Shown here in pieces: positions 48,929-56,988 of a DNA stretch of 64,000 nucleotides. The stretch's first letter is position 1. Every line of letters starts with the position of its first letter. The notes under the pieces are model-generated. The model did no database searches. It saw only the letters and a list, made by a program, of their open reading frames with translations, and was not told where the DNA came from. The stretch covers positions 809,869-873,868 of the forward strand of contig NZ_VEWL01000001.1 of NCBI RefSeq assembly GCF_006376685.1, written 5' to 3'. A program made the position numbers and the translations under genes. Source of the DNA: Ochrobactrum teleogrylli. Its GTDB lineage: Bacteria; Pseudomonadota; Alphaproteobacteria; Rhizobiales; Rhizobiaceae.

Positions 48929-49410
48929 CAGGCGACCGCCTCAGCAGTCTTTTGGGCCGGAGCCTTTGCCGCTGCTGGTTCAAACCAGAGGCCGAAGCCA
49001 ACGGCCATGCGGTTCCAGCCGTTGATAATATTGATCATCAGCGTGAGATTCACCTGTTCCTCCTCCGTAAACTGCGCCTGCAGGGCCTTGCGCGCTTCGA
49101 CAAGATCATGCCCCTGCGAGAGACGCGTCAGCGCATCCACCCAGCCAAGAGCCGCCCGTTCCCGCTCAGAATAGCATGGCGCTTCCTGCCAGGCCGAGAG
49201 CAAATAAATGCGCTGTTCGGTTTCGCCCAGCGCGCGGGCTTCAATCGTGTGCATGTTGATGCAGTTTGCACAGGCATTGATCTGCGACGAGCGGATTTTG
49301 ACCAATTCGATCAGGCTCCCTTCCAGACTGGCAGCGACGGCTTGCGAGGTGGTCATCCAGGATTTCATCAGGGCAGGAGCAGCATTGAATGGGTTCAGCG
49401 TGGCAGTCAT
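48928..49410 (-). CDS. Carboxymuconolactone decarboxylase/AhpD-family protein (ECF41 target)
   Basis: This 160-residue helical protein of the CMD/AhpD superfamily has the redox-type motif NACANCINMH (Cys47, Cys50, His54). The C-terminal tail is Ala/Lys-rich (AAAKAPAQKTAEAVA). Genes of this COE group (carboxymuconolactone decarboxylase, oxidoreductase, epimerase) are the usual partner of ECF41 sigma factors. ATG 49410 follows AAGGAACGAGAC. It is translated ahead of the sigma gene from a promoter matching ECF41. Its substrate is unknown; it is not PcaC. Confidence 0.87.
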   Translation of the reverse strand: MTATLNPFNAAPALMKSWMTTSQAVAASLEGSLIELVKIRSSQINACANCINMHTIEARALGETEQRIYLLSAWQEAPCYSERERAALGWVDALTRLSQGHDLVEARKALQAQFTEEEQVNLTLMINIINGWNRMAVGFGLWFEPAAAKAPAQKTAEAVA

Positions 49411-49453
49411 GGTCTCGTTCCTTTCGGGTTTGATTTGATGGTTCGAAAGACAT

Positions 49454-49480
49454 GACGAGCGAGCATCGCTGAATGTGACA
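49454..49480 (-). promoter_or_regulatory. ECF41-type promoter
   Basis: On the minus strand TGTCACA, 16 bases, CGTC matches the ECF41 -35/-10 pair reported in other bacteria. It lies 44 bp upstream of the CMD-family ATG, so the sigma factor most likely drives its own operon. Confidence 0.85.
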
Positions 49481-49510
49481 TTTGGGCAAAAAAATCTTTG
49501 CCGATAGGCG

Positions 49511-50395
49511 TTATTTTCCAATTTCTCCCATGATCCATGCCCGAAAAGCCCGGATTTTCGGCACGTTACGGCGGGATTCGGGATAGACCAACCAATAGGA
49601 ACGGCCATCATCGCAGAGGAGGTCGAAAGGCTGGATCAACAGACCCGCCGCAACTTCCGCCGTGTGAAAGGCAGGGGTGAGGATACCCATACCGAGGCCC
49701 GCCGTGGCCGCCCGCCCTTCCAGATGCTGCGCGCCCAGCCGGTTCTGCGTGTTGCCCCGCAGTTGCGGATCAGGAACACCAGCGGCTTCGAACCACAGCC
49801 GCCACCAAGGATCGCTGGCATCGATGGCGGGCAGGCGCAACAGGTCGGCTGGCTCGCGCACCCCGCCAATGCTTGCCGCAAGTTTCGGGCTCAGCATGGG
49901 CGTGAACTGCGCCTTGATCAGCTCATGACTGACCAGCCCCGGCCAGTGGCCGGTGCCGGTACGGATGGCGAGATCGACCTCGCTCTGGGTGAAATCGATC
50001 AGCTGGTCATTGGTATCGAGCCGCACCGCCAGAAGCGGGTGCTCCATCTGGAACGAACCAAGGCGCTGAACCAGCCAGTTGGCGGCGAAAGTGGCGACCG
50101 AGCTGATCGTGAGCACGCCTTCCGCATCCTCCCGCAACGTGGCGAAAGCCGTGCGCATCGTTTCAAAAGCCTCTGTAATGGACGGCGCCAGTCGCTCACC
50201 AAGCTCGGTCAGTTTCACTTGTCGCGGCATGCGCAGAAACAAGGGCGCGCCGACCCGCTCCTCCAGCATCTTGATCTGATAGCTGACGGCGGCCTGCGTC
50301 ATGCCAAGCTCTTCCGCAGCCTTGGTAAAGCTTGCGTGGCGGGACGCGGATTCAAAGACGCGAATAGCGGATAAAGGGGGTAGCGACGACACCAT
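49511..50395 (-). CDS. LysR-family regulator, GcvA-like
   Basis: This 294-residue LysR regulator has a GcvA-type N-terminus (LPPLSAIRVFESASRHASFTKAAEELGMTQAAVSYQIKMLEERVGAPLFLR) and an effector domain with LDTNDQLIDFTQSEVDLAIRTGTGHWPGL, as in the DsdC/GcvA/AmpR group. It is divergent from a small DUF1127-like gene 128 bp away. The ECF41 operon begins 31 bp beyond its stop and runs the same way. The effector cannot be named. Confidence 0.85.
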   Translation of the reverse strand: MVSSLPPLSAIRVFESASRHASFTKAAEELGMTQAAVSYQIKMLEERVGAPLFLRMPRQVKLTELGERLAPSITEAFETMRTAFATLREDAEGVLTISSVATFAANWLVQRLGSFQMEHPLLAVRLDTNDQLIDFTQSEVDLAIRTGTGHWPGLVSHELIKAQFTPMLSPKLAASIGGVREPADLLRLPAIDASDPWWRLWFEAAGVPDPQLRGNTQNRLGAQHLEGRAATAGLGMGILTPAFHTAEVAAGLLIQPFDLLCDDGRSYWLVYPESRRNVPKIRAFRAWIMGEIGK

Positions 50396-50522
50396 GATAC
50401 ATAAGCCCTCCTTATGCAGGGTAATCGACGTTCAATTGGAAAACAACAGCTTTTCCGGCCATATCTATAGGCAGAATTTAACTGAACTGTCTCCCACAGT
50501 TCACAAAAGCAAAGCCGGAACC

Positions 50523-50759
50523 ATGCAAAATATCGAGATCAATGCACCAGACCATGCAGGGGCTTGCGCTGCGTCTGGCCCTGCCGGTAAAGCCGCCACA
50601 GGCTGGTATCGTCTTTTCACCCGCCTGTTTCAGCGCAAGCCAGCGCCCTATGTCGTCAGCGAACACTCGCCCGACTATCTGCTGCGCGACCTTGGCCTCA
50701 TGGAAGGGCGCACCTCCCGCCTCCCGCGCGGCGGACACAGACTGCCGGATTGGCGCTAA
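50523..50759 (+). CDS. Small DUF1127-like protein (78 aa)
   Basis: This 78-residue basic protein has a C-terminal half resembling DUF1127: YRLFTRLFQRKPAPYVVSEHSPDYLLRDLGLMEGR followed by an Arg-rich end (TSRLPRGGHRLPDWR). The ATG is preceded by AAGCCGGAACC. It is divergent from the LysR gene, which often marks a regulated target. Its stop abuts the convergent GntR gene (1 bp gap). Function is unknown; some DUF1127 proteins bind RNA. Confidence 0.6.
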   Translation: MQNIEINAPDHAGACAASGPAGKAATGWYRLFTRLFQRKPAPYVVSEHSPDYLLRDLGLMEGRTSRLPRGGHRLPDWR

Positions 50760-50760
50760 C

Positions 50761-51426
50761 TCAAGCGCTGATAACGGCAAATCCCCGCGCCTTCAGGCCG
50801 CGACGATCCTCGTGCAAACTGCTGACGAGACGGTCGCGGCTGCCGCCCAGATGCGCGCTCAACAGCTTCGCCGCCTCGTCGGCGTCGCCTTCGCGCACCG
50901 CATCAAGGATCGCGTGATGCTCACGCCATGCGCGGGCAAGGGCCGCTTCGTCGCGCACTTCCAGCCAGCGCGCTCGTGACAGGCGCTGCATCGCATCACG
51001 CACGCCACGGCTCAAAAACTCATTACCCGACAGTCGCGCCAGTTCGATGTGGAAATCCATGCCGACCCGATGCCATTCCTCCCGCGAGGTTTCGGCGTCG
51101 CAACTGTCCAGCATCGCGCCAATCGGCTCGACGCCGCTGCGGCCATCAAGCGCCGCAGTCAAACGAATGGCCGCCACTTCCAGCGCCTCGCGATAGACGC
51201 CAATCTGCTCGATTTCAGCAAGATTGATCGGCGAAACCGTCCAGCCGCGCCCTTCCCGACAGACCAGCCCTTCGGCTTCCAACCGCAACAGCGCGGCGCG
51301 GATCGGCGTGCGCGAGGCGGCGAACTGCGTCTCCACCCAGCGCTCGGTCAGGCGTTCGCCCGGCCCAAGCTCAAGCCCCAGGATCATGTCGCGGAGTTGC
51401 TCTTCCACTTGCCTCATCTGTGACAT
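50761..51426 (-). CDS. GntR-family (FCD) regulator
   Basis: This 221-residue regulator has an N-terminal winged helix (EEQLRDMILGLELGPGERLTERWVETQFAASRTPIRAALLRLEAEGLV) and an FCD domain with metal-binding His positions (HRVGMDFHIELARLSGN, AREHHAIL-type region). It is divergent from an MFS exporter gene whose promoter holds a perfect 32-bp-span palindrome, its probable operator. A Bru-RS-like repeat lies between this gene and that operator. ATG 51426 is used; ATG 51417 is possible. Confidence 0.83.
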   Translation of the reverse strand: MSQMRQVEEQLRDMILGLELGPGERLTERWVETQFAASRTPIRAALLRLEAEGLVCREGRGWTVSPINLAEIEQIGVYREALEVAAIRLTAALDGRSGVEPIGAMLDSCDAETSREEWHRVGMDFHIELARLSGNEFLSRGVRDAMQRLSRARWLEVRDEAALARAWREHHAILDAVREGDADEAAKLLSAHLGGSRDRLVSSLHEDRRGLKARGFAVISA

Positions 51427-51443
51427 TGCCGACCGGTCTCCTG

Positions 51444-51544
51444 GAGCGGTTCCAGTTAAAACGGAATCGTGGAACCGCTCTAACCAATTGTTTTACGCAT
51501 AATCCCACGCAAAATCGCTACGCACTTTTGCTGGAAATGCTCTC
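51444..51544. repeat. Bru-RS-like palindromic repeat, copy 2
   Basis: The element starts GAGCGGTTCCAGTTAAAACG and ends TTTTGCTGGAAATGCTC, closely matching 31526-31630. Its first 35 bases form a hairpin (GAGCGGTTCC/GGAACCGCTC). It lies 17 bp upstream of the GntR start. Confidence 0.78.
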
Positions 51545-51610
51545 GTTCACCACACCGTGAATGCTTGTTCCTGACTGGAGTTGACAAGACGAAGCAACAG
51601 GCGCATGCAT

Positions 51611-51642
51611 GTATTCCGTTTTGGTATCCCAAAATGGAATAC
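51611..51642. promoter_or_regulatory. Palindromic operator before the MFS gene
   Basis: GTATTCC-G-TTTTGG-TATC-CCAAAA-T-GGAATAC is inverted at every position of the two outer blocks and two inner blocks. It lies 46 bp before the MFS ATG and is a strong candidate for the divergent GntR regulator. Confidence 0.75.
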
Positions 51643-51687
51643 AATACAATCCCATTCAAGCATCCGCATTCATTCGCAGGACAGGAC

Positions 51688-52971
51688 ATGAGTACGACCC
51701 AAGCTGCCGCCAGGGACGCCGCCGCTTTAGACGGCACCACTGGCCCTTTGGCTGGCCCGAAACAGGCTGAGGAAAACCACGAGCGCTACTGGAAACAGAA
51801 CCTCCTCATTTGCCTCATCGGTTCGTTCACCACGCTTGTGGCCATGTCGCTTCTGCTTCCGTTCCTGCCGCTTTATGTGGAGCAGCTTGGCGTGTCCGAC
51901 CATGCGGCCATCGTGCAATGGTCCGGCATCGCCTATGGCGCAACCTTTCTCGCCGCCGCCTTCGTCGCGCCGCTCTGGGGCAAGCTTGGCGACCGCTATG
52001 GTCGCAAGCTGATGCTGATCCGCGCCAGTCTCGGCATGGCCATCGCCATGTCGCTGATCGGCATGGTAACGAGCGTCTGGCAGCTGGTCGCGCTACGCCT
52101 GTTCGTCGGCATTGCGGGCGGTTATTCCTCCGGCTCAATGATCCTCGTCGCGACGCAGACCCCGAAAGACAAGACCGGCTGGGCGCTGGGCGCGCTTTCG
52201 GCGGGCATCATGGCGGGCAATCTGGCCGGGCCGCTGCTCGGCGGCGCTTTGCCGCCGTTGATCGGCATTCGCGCCACTTTCTGGCTGGCGGGCGGTGTGA
52301 TCTTCCTGACTTTCCTCGCCACAACTTTCCTGATCCGCGAAGAGCGCAAGCCGCCGAAACCGACCAAGGAACAGAAGGCGGAATCCATCTGGGCAGCGAT
52401 CCCCGACAAAAAGCCTGTCCTGGCCATGCTGGTGACGGGCATGCTGCTGCTGTTCGCCAATATGTCGATCGAACCGATCATCACTGTCTATGTCATACAA
52501 CTGATGGACGACCAGACCAAGGTTACGCTGATTTCCGGCGTCGTGATGGCGGCGGCAGCCTTGGGCAGCATCCTGTCCTCATCGCGCCTCGGACGACTGG
52601 CCGACCGCATCGGGCACAGATATGTCATCATCGGTGCGCTGGCGATTTCCGCATTGTTGCTGATCCCGCAGGCATTCGTCACACAAGCCTGGCAACTGAT
52701 CGGCTTGCGCTTTCTGATGGGCCTGGCGCTGGGCGGCCTCCTGCCCTGCATCACCAGCGTCATCCGGCACAATGTGCCGGACCGGGTTGCTGGCGGCATA
52801 CTCGGCTATTCGGTCTCGGCGCAATATGTCGGACAGGTCGCAGGCCCGGTGGCGGGCGGCTTTGTCGGCGGCCATTTCGGGATGCGCGCCGTTTTTCTCG
52901 GCACCTGCCTGATGATGGCTTTCGGCGCGTTTTATAACTGGATCGTGCTGCGCCGCGCTTCACAGAACTGA
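51688..52971 (+). CDS. MFS efflux transporter (MdtG-like)
   Basis: This 427-residue protein has twelve hydrophobic segments. MFS signature GKLGDRYGRKLMLIRASLG follows TM2, and the drug-exporter motif C-like region GALSAGIMAGNLAGPLLGG is in TM5. The second half repeats the loop as GRLADRIGHRYVIIGAL. MdtG relatives give drug resistance; the substrate here is unknown. ATG 51688 follows CAGGAC; an upstream in-frame reading would span the operator and is rejected. It is convergent with the SDR gene, 15 bp apart. Confidence 0.85.
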   Translation: MSTTQAAARDAAALDGTTGPLAGPKQAEENHERYWKQNLLICLIGSFTTLVAMSLLLPFLPLYVEQLGVSDHAAIVQWSGIAYGATFLAAAFVAPLWGKLGDRYGRKLMLIRASLGMAIAMSLIGMVTSVWQLVALRLFVGIAGGYSSGSMILVATQTPKDKTGWALGALSAGIMAGNLAGPLLGGALPPLIGIRATFWLAGGVIFLTFLATTFLIREERKPPKPTKEQKAESIWAAIPDKKPVLAMLVTGMLLLFANMSIEPIITVYVIQLMDDQTKVTLISGVVMAAAALGSILSSSRLGRLADRIGHRYVIIGALAISALLLIPQAFVTQAWQLIGLRFLMGLALGGLLPCITSVIRHNVPDRVAGGILGYSVSAQYVGQVAGPVAGGFVGGHFGMRAVFLGTCLMMAFGAFYNWIVLRRASQN

Positions 52972-52986
52972 CGATGGAAACGGCAG

Positions 52987-53736
52987 CTAAATAGAATAGC
53001 CGCCGTCGACACTCAGCGCCGTCCCCGTGACCATCGCGGCGGAGTCGGATGCGAGCCAAAGGGCAGCTTCGGCAACATCTTCCGGCGTCGAAAAGCGATC
53101 GAGCGGGATGGTTGCTTTCAAGGCTTCACGCGCTTGCGGCGTATCGTCTTCCAGAAACAGCTTCAGCGCTTCACTGTCGCTTTCCGCCGGGCAGATGCAA
53201 TTGACGCGAATATTCTTGTTGGCCAGTTCCAGCGCCATCGCCTTGGTGGCGCTGATGATCCAGCCCTTGGACGCGCTATACCAGACCAGCCCCTTGCGCG
53301 GGCGCAGCGCGGTCGCCGAAGCAGTGTTGATGATGACGCCGCCGCCCTGATGCTCCATGATCGGCACGACGATCTGCGTCGAATAATAAAGCGCCTTCAT
53401 GTTGACGGCATGGATGAGATCGAAATTGTGCTCATCCACCTCGGTCAATGGCATGTTGCGATGCGTGAAACCGGCATTGTTGACCATGATGTCGATGCGC
53501 CCGAAGGCCTCGAAGGCCGCACGCGCCACGCGCTCCACATCGTCCTTGCGCGACACATCCGCCTGAACGGACAGCGCATTCTTGCCGATATGCGCCAGCT
53601 CGTCTTCCACGCGCTTCACATTCACGTCAGCCAGCACGACTTTCGCGCCTTCGGCTGCAAATCGGTGCGCCATGCCTGAACCGAAACCCGATCCGGCACC
53701 GGTGATGATTGCGACCTTATCCTGCAGCGTCTTCAT
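52987..53736 (-). CDS. Short-chain dehydrogenase/reductase
   Basis: This 249-residue classical SDR has cofactor motif TGAGSGFGSGMA near residues 13-24 and NNAG in DIMVNNAGF. The active-site Tyr/Lys are in WYSASKG, after the Ser of NTASATALR. Asp at the end of beta-2 (VLADVNVKR) favours NAD(H). The C-terminus VTGTALSVDGGYSI is standard. The fold is common to 3-oxoacyl-ACP reductases and sugar or alcohol dehydrogenases, so the substrate is open. ATG 53736 follows AAAGGAGAATGA. Confidence 0.85.
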   Translation of the reverse strand: MKTLQDKVAIITGAGSGFGSGMAHRFAAEGAKVVLADVNVKRVEDELAHIGKNALSVQADVSRKDDVERVARAAFEAFGRIDIMVNNAGFTHRNMPLTEVDEHNFDLIHAVNMKALYYSTQIVVPIMEHQGGGVIINTASATALRPRKGLVWYSASKGWIISATKAMALELANKNIRVNCICPAESDSEALKLFLEDDTPQAREALKATIPLDRFSTPEDVAEAALWLASDSAAMVTGTALSVDGGYSI

Positions 53737-53995
53737 GTCATTCTCCTTTGACAAAGCCGTTTCAGACTTTGTGTGCAAATCACTTGAAACACGATTGTTG
53801 TTCAAATCTATGCCCGGGCCAAGGGGATAATGTCTACAGCATCACCACAGCCAGAAGCGGTTTCAAATTGAAATCTGTTTATCTAAAACATCAATTTAAT
53901 AAATCTATTTAACACTAAGTAGCCCCCGATATTCCGCAGTATCTGAAAGCCAACTTTATGATATTATTACATTGCCAATCATAGGGATATTTAAA

Positions 53996-54211
53996 ATGAA
54001 ACGTATTTTATTATTTATAACGTTTCTAGCGACGCCTGCCTTTGCTGACAGACCGTCGCTCCTGTTATGCCCCACTCAGCGTGAGCTCGTTTCAACATGC
54101 ACGGACGTTGCAGAGAGTAGGTGCTCTACAGTACAGGATAAAGAAATACAATACAAATGTGAAATGAAAATATATTTAGAATGCTTTGAACGATGTTTCA
54201 AACGAAAATAG
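53996..54211 (+). CDS. Small Cys-rich secreted protein (71 aa)
   Basis: This 71-residue protein has a signal peptide (MKRILLFITFLATPAFA-D) and a ~54-residue mature part with six Cys (LLLCPTQ, STCTD, SRCST, YKCEM, LECFE, RCFKRK), enough for three disulfides. ATG 53996 follows ATAGGGATATTTAAA. The DNA is clearly more AT-rich than its neighbours, like the peptide pocket at 36.7-37.7 kb. No family is recognised. Confidence 0.6.
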   Translation: MKRILLFITFLATPAFADRPSLLLCPTQRELVSTCTDVAESRCSTVQDKEIQYKCEMKIYLECFERCFKRK

Positions 54212-54759
54212 AAATGTTAGATTATTAAATTTACAGATATTACTTGGAATATGAAGAAGAGAGAAATCTCCGATTCGTATTTACCCATCCGAAATTTGTA
54301 ATACGTAACAGGCAATACATTGCCATAGCCAAAGCTCTACCAGATCGCGCTCTCCAGCCTTTGAAGATGGCGCTGCTATCTGTCGATTATCGCGTCTTTG
54401 GCATTCAAGCAGCCCCTCCTCCTGCACCCATCACGTTATTGAGATCGCCACCCCGCTTATCTTTTATCGATATCGGGCAACACAGCCATTGAATTTAAAT
54501 CGATTAAATTATAAACAGGGTCCGCGCATATGGCACCCCTGTCATAGTAAGCTGTGATCGTTTGGTGGATTCGAGGTTTCGGTCATCTGAATGACCTCCG
54601 CGTTCAGTGATATAGAACCTGAAAACCCGACGAGAGTTTATTAAGTCTGTGGTGTCCTTTCGCTTCTGGAATTCGTCACGTAGGCTGCATCCCAAGCCAT
54701 ATGAATTTTAGAATCGAAGCATCAGACTGATTTGCGCGAACGAAAGAAGAGAGCGACAG
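54212..54759. other. Intergenic region before zwf
   Basis: About 550 bp without a credible gene. AATTTAA-ATCGA-TTAAATT at 54492-54510 is a perfect palindrome that might bind a regulator of the Entner-Doudoroff operon. A short ORF near 54244-54492 lacks a ribosome site and family features. Confidence 0.35.
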
Positions 54760-56235
54760 ATGACCAGCCAGACTATTCCGGTAGAGCCTTTCGACTGCAT
54801 CGTTTTTGGCGGCTCGGGCGACCTAGCCGAACGCAAACTGATCCCGGCATTGTATCAGCGGCAGCGTGCAGGCCAGCTCTCCGACCCGACGCGCATTATC
54901 GGCGCTTCGCGCAGCCCCATGACCGATGAGGAATATCGGAAGTTTGCGCGCGATGCCATTCATGAGCACGTCAAGCCTGCCGAAATCGATGAAAAGCAGA
55001 TCGAAGAATTTCTGACCCGTCTCAGCTATGTCGCTGTCGACGCCAAGTCCGAAGAGGGCTGGGATGCCCTCAAGACCCTGATCGGCAAAAAGCCGGAAAA
55101 GATTCGCGCCTTTTATCTGGCGGTCAGCCCGACCCTGTTCGGCGATATCGCCACGCGCCTGAAGAGCCATGGCCTCATCACCCGCGACACCCGCATCATC
55201 GTTGAAAAGCCGATTGGCCGCGATCTGGATTCGGCAATGGCGCTCAACGACACGCTGGGCAGCGTGTTCCGTGAAGACCAGATTTTCCGTATCGACCACT
55301 ATCTGGGCAAGGAAACGGTGCAGAACCTGATGGCGCTGCGCTTTGCCAATGCGCTTTATGAACCGCTTTGGAACTCAGCCCATATCGACCATGTGCAGAT
55401 CACCGTTGCCGAAGCCGTCGGCCTTGAAGGTCGCGCCGGTTATTACAACACGGCCGGCGCACTGCGCGACATGGTGCAGAACCATATTCTCCAGCTGCTC
55501 TGCCTTGTGGCCATGGAACCGCCTTCGTCGATTGAAGCGGACGCGGTGCATGACGAAAAGGTCAAGGTGCTGCGCTCGCTCAAGCCCATCACCAATGCCA
55601 ATGTCGAGGATGTGACCGTGCGTGGCCAGTATCGCGCGGGCGCTTCGGCGGGCGGAGCGGTACGCGGATATCTCGAAGACCTCGAAAGCGACACCAGCAA
55701 CACGGAAACCTTCGTGGCGTTGAAGGCCGAAATTGCCAACTGGCGTTGGGCGGGCGTGCCGTTCTATCTGCGCACAGGCAAGCGTCTGGCGACCCGCGTT
55801 TCGGAAATCGTCGTGACCTTCAAGCCAATTCCGCATTCGATCTTCGGTGAAAGTGCTGGCAAGGTCATTGCCAATCAGCTCGTCATCCGCCTGCAGCCCG
55901 ATGAAGGCGTCAAGCAGTGGCTGATGATCAAGGATCCGGGCCCGGGCGGCATGCGCCTGCGTCACGTTCCGCTCGATATGAGCTTTGCCGAATCCTTCAA
56001 CGAGCGCAATCCGGACGCCTATGAACGGCTGATCATGGATGTGGTTCGCGGCAATCAGACCCTGTTCATGCGTCGCGACGAAGTCGAGGCCGCATGGCGC
56101 TGGGTCGATCCGATCCTTCAGGGATGGGAGTTGAACAGTCAGCCGGTCCAGGGTTACACCGCAGGAACGTGGGGGCCATCGTCGTCCATCGCATTGATCG
56201 AACGCGACGGTCGCACCTGGCACGAAACGTTATAA
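54760..56235 (+). CDS. zwf: Glucose-6-phosphate 1-dehydrogenase
   Basis: This 491-residue enzyme oxidises glucose-6-phosphate to 6-phosphogluconolactone with NADP(+). The coenzyme motif is GGSGDLAERKLIPALY near residues 14-29. The substrate and catalytic region is RIDHYLGKETVQN, with the catalytic His two residues after a conserved Asp-His pair further on (NSAHIDHVQITVAE). It is the first gene of zwf-pgl-edd, which feeds the Entner-Doudoroff route. The ATG follows AAGAGAGCGACAG. Confidence 0.96.
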   Translation: MTSQTIPVEPFDCIVFGGSGDLAERKLIPALYQRQRAGQLSDPTRIIGASRSPMTDEEYRKFARDAIHEHVKPAEIDEKQIEEFLTRLSYVAVDAKSEEGWDALKTLIGKKPEKIRAFYLAVSPTLFGDIATRLKSHGLITRDTRIIVEKPIGRDLDSAMALNDTLGSVFREDQIFRIDHYLGKETVQNLMALRFANALYEPLWNSAHIDHVQITVAEAVGLEGRAGYYNTAGALRDMVQNHILQLLCLVAMEPPSSIEADAVHDEKVKVLRSLKPITNANVEDVTVRGQYRAGASAGGAVRGYLEDLESDTSNTETFVALKAEIANWRWAGVPFYLRTGKRLATRVSEIVVTFKPIPHSIFGESAGKVIANQLVIRLQPDEGVKQWLMIKDPGPGGMRLRHVPLDMSFAESFNERNPDAYERLIMDVVRGNQTLFMRRDEVEAAWRWVDPILQGWELNSQPVQGYTAGTWGPSSSIALIERDGRTWHETL

Positions 56236-56255
56236 AGGACCCTGAAAGGAACAGC

Positions 56256-56954
56256 ATGACCATCGAACGGCACGATTTCACCAGCGGAACGGAACTGGCG
56301 CAAGCGCTCTCGGAGGCAATTGCAATCAAGCTGGCTGCCGCAATCGCTGAGCGGGGACAGGCGACGCTCGCCGTCTCCGGCGGCACCACGCCGCTGAGGC
56401 TGTTCGAAGTGCTGTCGCGCAAGATGATCGACTGGAACCTCGTCACGATCACCCTCGTTGACGAGCGTTTCGTGGCCACAGACAGCGATCGTTCCAACGA
56501 AAAGCTGGTCCGCGACCATCTTTTGCGCGATCATGCGGGCGTGGCCAAATTCGTCGGCCTCTATAATCCGGCGGCGACGGCCGAAACGGCGGCGCTGGCC
56601 GCGGCCAGCCGCATCGACGCATTGCGCCGTCCCTTTGACGTGGTGGTGCTTGGCATGGGTAATGACGGTCATACCGCTTCATTCTTCCCCAATGCCGACC
56701 GGCTCGATCAGGCGATCGACCCGGCAACGCGGGCGCTCGTTCTGCCAATCCATGCCGAAGGTGCTGGTGAAAAGCGCCTGACGCTGACCCTGCCACTGGT
56801 TGCAGAGGCCGACATGCTGGTGCTGCACATCGAAGGCGCGGCCAAGCAGGCGACGCTGGAAAAGGCGCTGTCCGGCGACGACGAACATGAAATGCCGGTA
56901 CGGGCGGTTTTCCACCATGCCCGCACCCCCATCCAGCTTTACTGGACCAGTTAA
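56256..56954 (+). CDS. pgl: 6-phosphogluconolactonase
   Basis: This 232-residue DevB-type lactonase hydrolyses 6-phosphogluconolactone to 6-phosphogluconate. Motifs are [42 protein letters not shown] and [21 protein letters not shown], with the catalytic His in [14 protein letters not shown] 56256 follows AAAGGAACAGC, 20 bp after zwf. A longer in-frame reading overlapping zwf is rejected. It lies between zwf and edd as in other rhizobia. Confidence 0.95.
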   Translation: MTIERHDFTSGTELAQALSEAIAIKLAAAIAERGQATLAVSGGTTPLRLFEVLSRKMIDWNLVTITLVDERFVATDSDRSNEKLVRDHLLRDHAGVAKFVGLYNPAATAETAALAAASRIDALRRPFDVVVLGMGNDGHTASFFPNADRLDQAIDPATRALVLPIHAEGAGEKRLTLTLPLVAEADMLVLHIEGAAKQATLEKALSGDDEHEMPVRAVFHHARTPIQLYWTS

Positions 56955-56988
56955 TTCTATTCAGGCCAGATTGGCACAGGTGATACCC

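Noticed and set aside
48928..49410. Second pcaC for protocatechuate breakdown
   Set aside because: The CxxC motif, lack of pca neighbours and coupling to an ECF41 sigma gene point to an AhpD-like role instead.
54244..54492. 82-codon frame upstream of zwf
   Set aside because: No ribosome site and no signal or domain; it lies in AT-rich intergenic DNA where short frames arise by chance.
54492..54510. HexR operator for zwf
   Set aside because: The palindrome AATTTAA-ATCGA-TTAAATT does not fit the HexR consensus well enough; kept only as an unnamed palindrome.
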